Shown: in pieces, positions 26,397-33,238 of the stretch
How positions within the stretch are numbered: the first letter of the stretch is position 1
Layout: each line of letters opens with the position of its first letter
NCBI RefSeq assembly: GCF_029338255.1
Contig: NZ_CP119787.1
Span: forward strand, 2,523,631-2,587,630
Reading direction: 5' to 3'
DNA: 64,000 nucleotides
Source: Haloarcula halobia
Lineage (GTDB): Archaea; Halobacteriota; Halobacteria; Halobacteriales; Haloarculaceae
Notes under the pieces: model-generated
Seen by the model: only the letters and a program-made list of their open reading frames with translations
Databases searched by the model: none
Told to the model about the DNA's origin: nothing
Position numbers and translations under genes: made by a program

Positions 26397-27081
26397 TGAC
26401 CAGACACCACCGGCCGTAGAGGACGTATCGACACAGGAGGCCCGGATGGGCGAGGGCGTCGACGACCGCTTCAACTCGACGCTGCGCGAGGCGTTCGGGT
26501 CGACCCCGTTCATCCTGACGAAGTTCGACAAGTTCATGAACTGGGTGCGGGGGTCCTCGATGTTCATGCTGCAGTTCGGCATCGCCTGTTGCAGCATCGA
26601 GATGATCCACACCTACGCCATCAAGCACGACCTGGACCGATTCGGTGCGGGGGTTCCGCGCGCCTCCCCGCGCCAGGCGGACGTCATCATCGTGCCGGGC
26701 ACCATCGTCTCGAAGTTCGCCCCGCGGATGAAGCGGGTCTACGACCAGATGCCCGAGCCGAAGTTCGTCGTCTCGATGGGGTCGTGTACCATCTCCGGCG
26801 GCCCGTTCCAGGAGGGCTACAACGTCATCAAGGGCGCCGAGGAGGTCATCCCGGTCGACATCCACGTCCCCGGCTGTCCGCCCCGTCCGGAGGCGCTCGT
26901 CTACGGCGTCGCCAAGCTCCAGGAACGCATCGCCAACGGCGAATCCTCGCCGGTGACAGTCAAACCGTACGAGCTCGAACAGTTCGGCGACCTCGAACGG
27001 GACGAACTCGTCGACAAGCTCGCCGGGGAGATCGACGAGGACGACCTCGTCATGCGGTACAACTGGAACGACTCGCCATAA
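26389..27081 (+). CDS. nuoB: Complex I subunit NuoB
   Basis: A 230-residue subunit holding the terminal N2 4Fe-4S cluster that reduces quinone. The tandem cysteines Cys67-Cys68 (IACCSIEM), the GSCTISGG cysteine and VPGCPPRPEA complete the ligand set. An N-terminal extension of about 35 acidic residues and a C-terminal tail are haloarchaeal features. It overlaps nuoA by eight bases. An 85-bp gap with a mini-ORF and GC palindrome separates it from nuoCD. Confidence 0.97.
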   Translation: MSSDQTPPAVEDVSTQEARMGEGVDDRFNSTLREAFGSTPFILTKFDKFMNWVRGSSMFMLQFGIACCSIEMIHTYAIKHDLDRFGAGVPRASPRQADVIIVPGTIVSKFAPRMKRVYDQMPEPKFVVSMGSCTISGGPFQEGYNVIKGAEEVIPVDIHVPGCPPRPEALVYGVAKLQERIANGESSPVTVKPYELEQFGDLERDELVDKLAGEIDEDDLVMRYNWNDSP

Positions 27082-27083
27082 CA

Positions 27084-27170
27084 ATGAGTACGATAAGACA
27101 TTCCTGCTCGCTCCGCTGCGCGGGCTGTGACTCATCTACTCACACTCGACACCGGAGGTGTCTCGCGTGA
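27084..27170 (+). CDS. Possible 28-codon mini-ORF bridging nuoB and nuoCD
   Basis: An ATG two bases after the nuoB stop opens a 28-codon frame (MSTIRHSC...) with four cysteines. Its TGA overlaps the GTG start of nuoCD, and the nuoCD Shine-Dalgarno lies within it. It may serve to carry ribosomes across the gap. The 5' half contains the GC palindrome-like string GCTCGCTCCGCTGCGCGGGC, so it may equally be an accidental frame created by a small repeat insertion. Confidence 0.3.
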   Translation: MSTIRHSCSLRCAGCDSSTHTRHRRCLA

Positions 27171-28846
27171 GTATAGAGAAAGTACCAGAGACGGACGGCG
27201 AAATCGGCGTCACGGACGACGGCCTCGACTACGACGCACTGGCTGACCTGCTCGGCGGGCACGTGCTCGACCGTGAGGAGCACGTCAACGCCGAGGGGTT
27301 CGTCATCCGCCCCGACGAGGTACAGGAGGTCCTCTCGACGCTGAAGACCGAAGCGGGCTTCGACCACTGTTCCTGTGTCACCGCACAGGAGTACGACGAC
27401 CGCTACGAGTCGATCTACCACCTGCGGAAGTACGACGACCCGACCCAGGAACTGTCGGTCGTCGTCCCGACGACGAAAGACGACCCGACCAGCGAGTCGG
27501 CCGCCCGCGTCTTCGACACGGCCGACTGGCACGAGCGTGAGGCCTACGACCTGGTCGGCATCGACTACGACGACCACCCGGACCTGCGACGCATCCTCCT
27601 GCCCGAGACCTGGCAGGGACACCCGCTCTCGCAGGACTACAACCAGGACCAGCCACAGATCGTCACGCTCCGGGAGAACGCGAACCCGCTGCAGGGCGAC
27701 CACCGCAGCGAGGACGATTCGGACACGATGTTCGTCAACATCGGTCCCCACCACCCGGCGACCCACGGCGTCCTGCACGTGAAGACGACGCTGGACGGCG
27801 AGCAGATCGCCGACATCGACCCCGATATCGGGTACCTCCACCGCTGTGAGGAGCAGATGTGCCAGCAGGGGACCTACCGCCACCAGATCATGCCCTACCC
27901 CGACCGGTGGGACTACGTCTCGGCGGGCATCCTCAACGAATGGGCGTACGCGCGTGCGGCCGAGGACCTCGCGGACATCGAAGTGCCCGAGTACGCACAG
28001 ATCATCCGGACGATGTCCGCGGAGTTCTGTCGCATCGCCGCGCACATGCTCGCGCTCGGTACCTTCGCGCTGGACGTCTTCGGCGACTTCACCGCCATCT
28101 TCCAGTACGCCTTCCGCGACCGCGAGGTCGTCCAGAACATCTTAGAGGACCTGACCGGCCAGCGCCTGATGTTCAACTACCTCCGGCTTGGCGGGGTCGC
28201 CTGGGACCTGCCCGAGCCCCGCGAGGAGTTCTTCGAGAAGGTCCGGGACTTCCTCGACGAACTCCCCCACAAGCTCGAGGAGTACCACGACCTCATCACG
28301 GGCAACGAGATCTTCCAGATGCGGTGTGTCGACACGGGCGTCCTCACACCCGAGATGGCAAAGCAGTACGGCGCGACCGGTCCCGTGGCACGCGGGTCGG
28401 GCGTCGACTACGACCTCCGGCGTGACGACCCCTACGGCTACTACGACGAACTGGACTGGAACGTCGTCACCGAGGAGGGCTGTGACAACTTCTCGCGCGT
28501 GCTCGTCCGCATGCGCGAAGTCGAGGAGTCGGCGCGCATCATCGAGCAGTGCGTCGACCTGCTCGAACAGTGGCCCGAAGACGAGCGCGAGATCCAGGCC
28601 AACGTCCCCCGGACGCTGCGCCCGGACCCGGACAAGGAGATCTACCGCGCCGTCGAGGGCGCGAAGGGCGAACTCGGCATCTACATCCGTTCGGACGGGA
28701 CGGACAAGCCCGCGCGGTTCAAGATCCGCAGCCCGTGCTTCTCGAACCTGCAGACGCTGCCCGAGATGTCCCAGGGCGAGTACGTCCCGGACATGGTCGC
28801 CTCGCTGGGTAGCCTCGATATCGTCCTCGGGGAGGTGGACCGCTGA
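27167..28846 (+). CDS. nuoCD: Complex I fused subunit NuoCD
   Basis: A 559-residue fusion of the 30-kDa NuoC (about residues 1-185; HEREAYDLVGIDYDDHPDLR and the end of the 30-kDa signature) and the 49-kDa NuoD (about 190-559; NIGPHHPATHGVLHV, DPDIGYLHRCEE, RTMSAEFCRIAAHM). The two form the peripheral arm that shapes the quinone site with NuoB. The C-terminus ends SLDIVLGEVDR as usual. GTG 27167 is chosen because GGAGGTG at 27154-27160 lies 6 bp before it. An upstream GTG at 27158 overlaps that site. Fusion is normal in haloarchaea. Confidence 0.96.
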   Translation: MSIEKVPETDGEIGVTDDGLDYDALADLLGGHVLDREEHVNAEGFVIRPDEVQEVLSTLKTEAGFDHCSCVTAQEYDDRYESIYHLRKYDDPTQELSVVVPTTKDDPTSESAARVFDTADWHEREAYDLVGIDYDDHPDLRRILLPETWQGHPLSQDYNQDQPQIVTLRENANPLQGDHRSEDDSDTMFVNIGPHHPATHGVLHVKTTLDGEQIADIDPDIGYLHRCEEQMCQQGTYRHQIMPYPDRWDYVSAGILNEWAYARAAEDLADIEVPEYAQIIRTMSAEFCRIAAHMLALGTFALDVFGDFTAIFQYAFRDREVVQNILEDLTGQRLMFNYLRLGGVAWDLPEPREEFFEKVRDFLDELPHKLEEYHDLITGNEIFQMRCVDTGVLTPEMAKQYGATGPVARGSGVDYDLRRDDPYGYYDELDWNVVTEEGCDNFSRVLVRMREVEESARIIEQCVDLLEQWPEDEREIQANVPRTLRPDPDKEIYRAVEGAKGELGIYIRSDGTDKPARFKIRSPCFSNLQTLPEMSQGEYVPDMVASLGSLDIVLGEVDR

Positions 28847-29892
28847 TGCTCCAGGAGTCCGCCCCGCTCCCCGAGGCCCTGGCGAACCTGCTGGGCCTGG
28901 ACCCGAACAACACGCTCGTGATGATAATCATGAGCCTCATCGGCGCGGCCTTCATCGGGACGCTGATGATGACCAACACGGCGCTGGCCGGCCCGTGGGC
29001 AAAGCGGAAGATCACGGCGGCGTTCACCGACCGCATCGCGGTCAACCGAGTCGGACCGTTCGGCCTGCTCATCATCGTGGCCGACGCCGTCCGACTCCTC
29101 TCGAAGGAACTGATCGTCCCCGAGGGCGTCGACCGGCCGGCGTGGGACCTCGCGCCGCTGGTCATCGCCAGCACCGCGCTGCTGGGCTTCGCCGTCATCC
29201 CGATGGGCAACGGCATCCAGCTGGCCGATCCCGAGGTCGGCCTGGCGTACGTCTTCGCGACGGCGTCGATGGCCTCCGTCGGCCTGGTGATGGCCGGCTA
29301 CGCGTCGAACAACAAGTACTCGTTCCTCGGCGGCCTGCGTGCGGTCGCGCAGAACCTGGCCTACGAGATTCCGCTCATCCTCACCGGAGCCTCGGTGGTC
29401 ATCTTCGCCGGCTCGCTCCAGATGACCGAGATCGTCGCGGCCCAGTCCGAGACGCTCATCGGGCCCATCCCGTCGTGGTACGCCTTCGTCAACCCCTTCG
29501 CGTTCGTCCTCTTCATGATCGCGAACCTCGCAGAGGTCGGGCGCAACCCGTTCGACATCCCGGAGGCGCCGACCGAGATCGTCGCCGGGTACCAGACCGA
29601 GTACTCCTCGGTGTACTTCGTCCTGGTCTACTTAGGCGAGTTCATCCACATCTTCCTGGGCGGGGCCATCATCGCCACCATCTTCCTCGGTGGCCCGGCC
29701 GGCCCCGTGCTCCCGGGCATCGTGTGGTTCATGATCAAGATCTGGGGCGTCTTCCTGTTCACGCAGTGGGCCCGCTCGGCGGTCCCGCGCGTGCGCATCG
29801 ACCAGCTCATCGAGATCGGCTGGAAGGGGATGCTCGTGCTCTCGCTTGCGAACCTCATGCTGACCGCGGTCATCGTCGGGGTGATCGCCTGA
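28846..29892 (+). CDS. nuoH: Complex I subunit NuoH
   Basis: A 348-residue membrane subunit with about eight helices, joining the quinone arm to the proton-pumping arm. Family motifs include ADAVRLLSKE, GGLRAVAQNLAYEIP and the acidic loop EVGRNPFDIPEAPTEIVAGY, which lines the quinone entrance. The N-terminal DRIAVNRVGPFGLL is a variant of the GPNRVGP signature. The ATG shares one base with the nuoCD stop. Confidence 0.97.
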   Translation: MLQESAPLPEALANLLGLDPNNTLVMIIMSLIGAAFIGTLMMTNTALAGPWAKRKITAAFTDRIAVNRVGPFGLLIIVADAVRLLSKELIVPEGVDRPAWDLAPLVIASTALLGFAVIPMGNGIQLADPEVGLAYVFATASMASVGLVMAGYASNNKYSFLGGLRAVAQNLAYEIPLILTGASVVIFAGSLQMTEIVAAQSETLIGPIPSWYAFVNPFAFVLFMIANLAEVGRNPFDIPEAPTEIVAGYQTEYSSVYFVLVYLGEFIHIFLGGAIIATIFLGGPAGPVLPGIVWFMIKIWGVFLFTQWARSAVPRVRIDQLIEIGWKGMLVLSLANLMLTAVIVGVIA

Positions 29893-29933
29893 TGTGCCCC
29901 GGCGAGACCGTCCACGGAGGTGACTCCACATGA
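29892..29933 (+). CDS. Possible 13-codon coupling mini-ORF between nuoH and nuoI
   Basis: The ATG shares a base with the nuoH stop (TGATG), and its TGA overlaps the nuoI start (ATGA). The encoded peptide is MCPGETVHGGDST. The nuoI ribosome-binding site GGAGGTGA (29916-29923) is inside it. Perfect abutment at both ends suggests it is translated to keep ribosomes moving between the two genes. A functional peptide is unlikely. Confidence 0.35.
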   Translation: MCPGETVHGGDST

Positions 29934-30391
29934 TAGGAATCCTGAAATCGATGGCGACGACGATGAAACACGCGCTCGACGGGGAGACGTTCACGGTCGA
30001 GTACCCGGACGTCGCCCCCGAAGTGAGCCCTCGCTTCCGCGGCGTCCACAAGTGGAGCCAGGAGCGGTGTATCTGGTGTCGCCAGTGCGAGAACGTCTGT
30101 CCGAACGACACCATCCAGATCGTGATGGACGACCAGCGCAACGGCGAGGAGTACAACCTCCACATCGGCCAGTGTATCTACTGCCGTCTGTGTGAGGAGG
30201 TCTGCCCGACCGACGCCATCCTGCTGACCCAGAACTTCGAGTTCACCGCGGACACGAAAGACGAGTTCGCCTACAACAAGGAGCAACTCAAGAACGTGCC
30301 GTGGTACAAGGACATCGACCCGCTGGAGTCCCGGGAACCGGACCGGGGTGCCTGGATCGGCGAGGGCGACGGCGAAGTCGACTATCAGTAG
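29930..30391 (+). CDS. nuoI: Complex I subunit NuoI
   Basis: A 153-residue peripheral-arm protein with two 4Fe-4S clusters. The eight cysteines are Cys47-50-53-57 (CIWCRQCENVCP) and Cys82-85-88-92 (CIYCRLCEEVCP). It passes electrons towards the N2 cluster of NuoB. Because NuoEFG are absent, NuoI is the likely docking point for the unknown electron donor (a ferredoxin in related archaeal enzymes). A strong GGAGGTGA lies 6 bp before the ATG. The operon stops here and resumes at nuoJ about 1.9 kb later. Confidence 0.96.
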   Translation: MIGILKSMATTMKHALDGETFTVEYPDVAPEVSPRFRGVHKWSQERCIWCRQCENVCPNDTIQIVMDDQRNGEEYNLHIGQCIYCRLCEEVCPTDAILLTQNFEFTADTKDEFAYNKEQLKNVPWYKDIDPLESREPDRGAWIGEGDGEVDYQ

Positions 30392-30479
30392 CGACCGGCT
30401 GCGTACGGAGGCATTTTTGTCATTCCGAGGGCGTGAGCGACCGGTGTGTCGCTCCACGGCGAACGCCGCGAGGGCGGGA

Positions 30480-30485
30480 CTTATG
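30480..30485 (+). promoter_or_regulatory. TATA box for the lipoprotein gene inside the nuo cluster
   Basis: CTTATG lies 24-29 bp before ATG 30509, supporting an independent leaderless transcript. Confidence 0.5.
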
Positions 30486-30508
30486 TCACACCCCCTGTAC
30501 TACCCGAC

Positions 30509-30907
30509 ATGCATCGGCGAGCGTATCTGGGCGGGGCCGCGATGGCGGTGGCCGGCCTCAGCGGGTGTGGCGGTGGTGAGAGCGAACCCCCGGTGGCCGG
30601 GGAGATAGACGTCACGTTCGAGACCAGAGCCTCCCGGAGTTACACGATCAGGCTGGAACTGGTCGACGTCGACGACGACGTCGTCGACCAGTTCGAATCG
30701 GAGTTCCCGACGGACCAGGACGATGCGCCGAGCTTCTTCGCAAGCGGGCTAACCGACGGGCCCTACAACATCACCATCTCGACAGCGGCCGACAGCCAGA
30801 CCCTCGAGTGGTCACCGGAGGGCTGCCAGCGCTTCGAACTGCGCGTGACTCTGCTCGCGGACGGCCTCCTCGAGTACAGCGGGCGCTGCTTACCGGCCGA
30901 GTCCTGA
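30509..30907 (+). CDS. Small lipoprotein of unknown function
   Basis: A 132-residue protein starts MHRRAYLGGAAMAVAGLSGC. It has twin arginines and a lipobox-like LSGC (Cys20), so it is probably exported and lipid-anchored. The mature part is beta-rich (IDVTFETRASRSYTIRLELV, YNITISTAADSQTLEW) with one further Cys pair (GCQRFEL, GRCLPAES). It resembles a small Ig-like domain. I do not recognise the family. It lies between nuoI and nuoJ but has its own TATA box, so it is an insertion in the cluster rather than a complex I part. Confidence 0.65.
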   Translation: MHRRAYLGGAAMAVAGLSGCGGGESEPPVAGEIDVTFETRASRSYTIRLELVDVDDDVVDQFESEFPTDQDDAPSFFASGLTDGPYNITISTAADSQTLEWSPEGCQRFELRVTLLADGLLEYSGRCLPAES

Positions 30908-30923
30908 GCCGGGAGCGACGTGG

Positions 30924-31913
30924 CTACTGCCCCGGGAACAGGAGGAGGCGTCCGGTCACGAAGACGAAATAAAAGCCCAGCAGGTAGGCACCCTCGGTCC
31001 GGGTGAGCGTCCAGTCTCGAACGTGCGTCGACCAGACCAGCAGGCCGGCGCCGACGGCCAGTTTGACCGGGAGGTCCCAGACGACGACGGCCGGCGGGAC
31101 GTGGTACGTCGAGACGACGCCGCCGAGGCCGATGCCGACGAGGGGGTTCACGACGTTGCTGCCGACGAGCGTGCCCAGGGCGACGTTGGGGGCCCGGCGA
31201 CGGATGGCCTCCATCACCGTCGTCAGTTCCGGGAGCGCGGCGGCGACGCCGAGGGTCACCACGCCGACCATCGAGCCCCCCAGCGCGAGCGTCGCGACGA
31301 CGGTCTCGACGACCGAGAGCAGCAGCGACGCGGACAGCAGGACCACGACCAGCAGCGCGGTGGCGACGAGAGCGTCGCGTCGGGGATCCGCGCTGGGGCG
31401 CTCACGCATCGCGTCCGGCTGTCGCCGGCCCACCACCCGGACGACGACGTAGGCCAGGTAGAGGGCGAGCAACGCCGCCCCGTCGAGTCGGCTGACGGTG
31501 CCGTCGGCGGCCACCAGGAGCGTCACGGCCAGCGCACCCAGCATCGGGAGGTAGCTCTCGCGGACGAACGAGCGAGAGAGGGGCACGCTGCCGTAGGCGA
31601 TGAGGAGGACGCCAACCAGGAGGAACTGCTGGACCGTCGAGGATCCCATGTTCCCGCCGAGGACGACGGCAGAGGTGACCTCGTAATCCAGCGTGCCGGA
31701 GACGATGCCCAGCGAAGCGACCAGGTGCGAGCTGAGCTCCGGCAGGCTCGTCCCCAGTGCGAGGACAGTCATCCCCACGAGCACCTCGTCGACGTCGTAG
31801 TGCTCGGCGAGCGCGAGCAGGCGGTCGATGGCGCGACCCGCGGCGGTCACCAGTGCATAGAGCGCGACAGCGCCGACAGAGACCTGTGTCAGGAGCGCCT
31901 CGGTCACCACCAT
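30924..31913 (-). CDS. Sodium/calcium exchanger (CaCA superfamily)
   Basis: A 329-residue antiporter with ten hydrophobic helices in two inverted halves. The alpha-repeat motifs are GMTVLALGTSLPELSSHLVA in the first half and VAAALPELTTVMEAIRR followed by TLVGSNVVNPLVGIG in the second. The P-E-L residues coordinate the cation. It would extrude Ca2+ (or another cation) using the Na+ gradient. The first-half GxN equivalent is GGNMGSSTVQQFLL. The ATG at 31913 starts directly before the first helix. It is antisense to the flanking nuo genes. Confidence 0.88.
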   Translation of the reverse strand: MVVTEALLTQVSVGAVALYALVTAAGRAIDRLLALAEHYDVDEVLVGMTVLALGTSLPELSSHLVASLGIVSGTLDYEVTSAVVLGGNMGSSTVQQFLLVGVLLIAYGSVPLSRSFVRESYLPMLGALAVTLLVAADGTVSRLDGAALLALYLAYVVVRVVGRRQPDAMRERPSADPRRDALVATALLVVVLLSASLLLSVVETVVATLALGGSMVGVVTLGVAAALPELTTVMEAIRRRAPNVALGTLVGSNVVNPLVGIGLGGVVSTYHVPPAVVVWDLPVKLAVGAGLLVWSTHVRDWTLTRTEGAYLLGFYFVFVTGRLLLFPGQ

Positions 31914-31914
31914 C

Positions 31915-32088
31915 TCAGCGGCCGGCCAGCCAGGTGTCGTCCCACGCGAGCTCGTGGGCCGGGTCGAAGGACTCGGTGGTCCAGACCGGGCAGTTCTCGC
32001 ACTCCCAGACACGCCCGACGGTCCCGTCTCGGGTGACGACGCCCACCGAGGCCCAGGTGTGCCGGTCGCAGTAGTCCCCGCCAGACAT
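31915..32088 (-). CDS. Small four-Cys/His zinc-binding protein
   Basis: A 57-residue protein carries CDRH and CENC pairs about 23 residues apart, fitting a single zinc site. The tail ends DPAHELAWDDTWLAGR. It ends one base before the exchanger's start codon and is probably on the same minus-strand transcript. Small zinc-ribbon proteins of this size are common in haloarchaea and mostly uncharacterised. Confidence 0.65.
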   Translation of the reverse strand: MSGGDYCDRHTWASVGVVTRDGTVGRVWECENCPVWTTESFDPAHELAWDDTWLAGR

Positions 32089-32286
32089 GTTTGTGAACGG
32101 AGACGAACGGGGCCGGCAAAAGTCTACCTGCGTGTCCGCCGGGCCACACGGCCGGCCCGGTCGGGTGGGTCGTGCCAGACGTCCCGACCCGGCCGAGATA
32201 TCACGGCGAGAAACCGGCAATCTATGCGGAGACCGCGAGCGCAAAGAGGAATCTTCAAAGGGCCGCCGGCAAGAGAACCAAACAAG

Positions 32287-32556
32287 ATGGCACTGTACGA
32301 AACAATCGCGTTCGTGCTGTTCGCTCTCGTTACCGTGAGCAGCGCGGCCGGCGTCGTGCTCGTACGCGACGTCTGGCACTCGGCGTTGTTACTGGGCGTG
32401 TCACTGCTCAGCGTCGCCGTGTTCTACGTCATGAACCAGGCAGCATTCGTCGCGACGATGCAGATTCTGGTGTACATCGGCGGCGTCCTCGTGCTCATCA
32501 CCTTCGCAGTGATGCTGACCCGGGAGGACGAGTCGGTGATCGAGGTGACACCATGA
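32287..32556 (+). CDS. nuoJ1: Complex I subunit NuoJ, N-terminal part
   Basis: An 89-residue protein covers the first three helices of NuoJ/ND6. It includes FVATMQILVYIGGVLVLITF, the pi-bulge helix motif near the coupling site. In haloarchaea NuoJ is encoded as two adjacent genes, and this is the first. It resumes the nuo cluster after the 1.9-kb interruption, so it should have its own promoter within 32089-32286. ATCTATGC at 32219-32226 is a weak candidate. Its stop overlaps the nuoJ2 start. Confidence 0.93.
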   Translation: MALYETIAFVLFALVTVSSAAGVVLVRDVWHSALLLGVSLLSVAVFYVMNQAAFVATMQILVYIGGVLVLITFAVMLTREDESVIEVTP

Positions 32557-32936
32557 CCACCAAACCCGAACTGTCGACGGAAGGGAGTTTCGTGCCGGGA
32601 CTGGCCGCAGTAGCACTGTTCCTCGTGTTCGTTGCAGTGTTCATGGCGGCGTCGTTCCCGGACCCCGTCGGGTTCGGCGAGTCCGCAGCGATAACGACGA
32701 GTCTCGGGGCCGCGATGTTCGACATCGCGCCCAGCGTGCTGATGGGAGAGGGCGAGACGGCCGTTCCGTCTGAAGGGTTCATCGTCGCCTTCATCCTCAT
32801 CGCCGTCGTTCTCGACGCGGCGCTCGACGGGGCCCTGATGCTCGCAAAGCGCGAGGAGAGCGGTGAGAACGTCTCGCTGAACGCGGACGACGGCGAGGGC
32901 CACGCCGTCGCGACGGACGGGGGTGACGGGTCGTGA
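32553..32936 (+). CDS. nuoJ2: Complex I subunit NuoJ, C-terminal part
   Basis: A 127-residue protein with two helices (about residues 14-34 and 72-95) supplies the second half of the split NuoJ. The acidic tail (NLNADDGEGHAVATDGGDGS type) is cytoplasmic. Split NuoJ is usual for haloarchaea and not a frameshift: the two frames overlap ATGA-style with separate starts. It overlaps nuoK by four bases. Confidence 0.85.
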   Translation: MTTKPELSTEGSFVPGLAAVALFLVFVAVFMAASFPDPVGFGESAAITTSLGAAMFDIAPSVLMGEGETAVPSEGFIVAFILIAVVLDAALDGALMLAKREESGENVSLNADDGEGHAVATDGGDGS

Positions 32937-33235
32937 TTCCCGTCGAGTCGTACCTCCTGCTCTCCGCGGCCGTGTTCTGCATCGGCCTCTTTGGGATCCT
33001 CACTCGAAAGAACGCGCTCATCTTCCTGATGTCCGTCGAGCTGATGCTCAACGCGGCGAACATCAACTTCGTCGCGTTCTCCATCCAGCACGGCAACCTC
33101 ACCGGCCAAGTTTTCACCCTGTTTACGATGGCGCTGGCGGCCGCCGAGGTGGCTGTCGGCATCGGCATCGTGCTGGTCCTGTACCGGAACTTCAGCGACG
33201 TGGACGTCACGATTCCGACGACGATGAGGTGGTAA
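32933..33235 (+). CDS. nuoK: Complex I subunit NuoK
   Basis: A 100-residue, three-helix membrane subunit starts at GTG. LMSVELMLNAANINFVAF holds the essential membrane glutamate of the antiporter chain, and LAAAEVAVGIGIVLVLYRN the second. It passes conformational or proton coupling from the quinone arm to NuoN. It is tightly packed between nuoJ2 and nuoL. Confidence 0.96.
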   Translation: MIPVESYLLLSAAVFCIGLFGILTRKNALIFLMSVELMLNAANINFVAFSIQHGNLTGQVFTLFTMALAAAEVAVGIGIVLVLYRNFSDVDVTIPTTMRW

Positions 33236-33238
33236 CAC

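Noticed and set aside
32287..32936. Frameshifted nuoJ
   Set aside because: The two frames each have a start and a four-base overlap, and split NuoJ is normal for haloarchaea.
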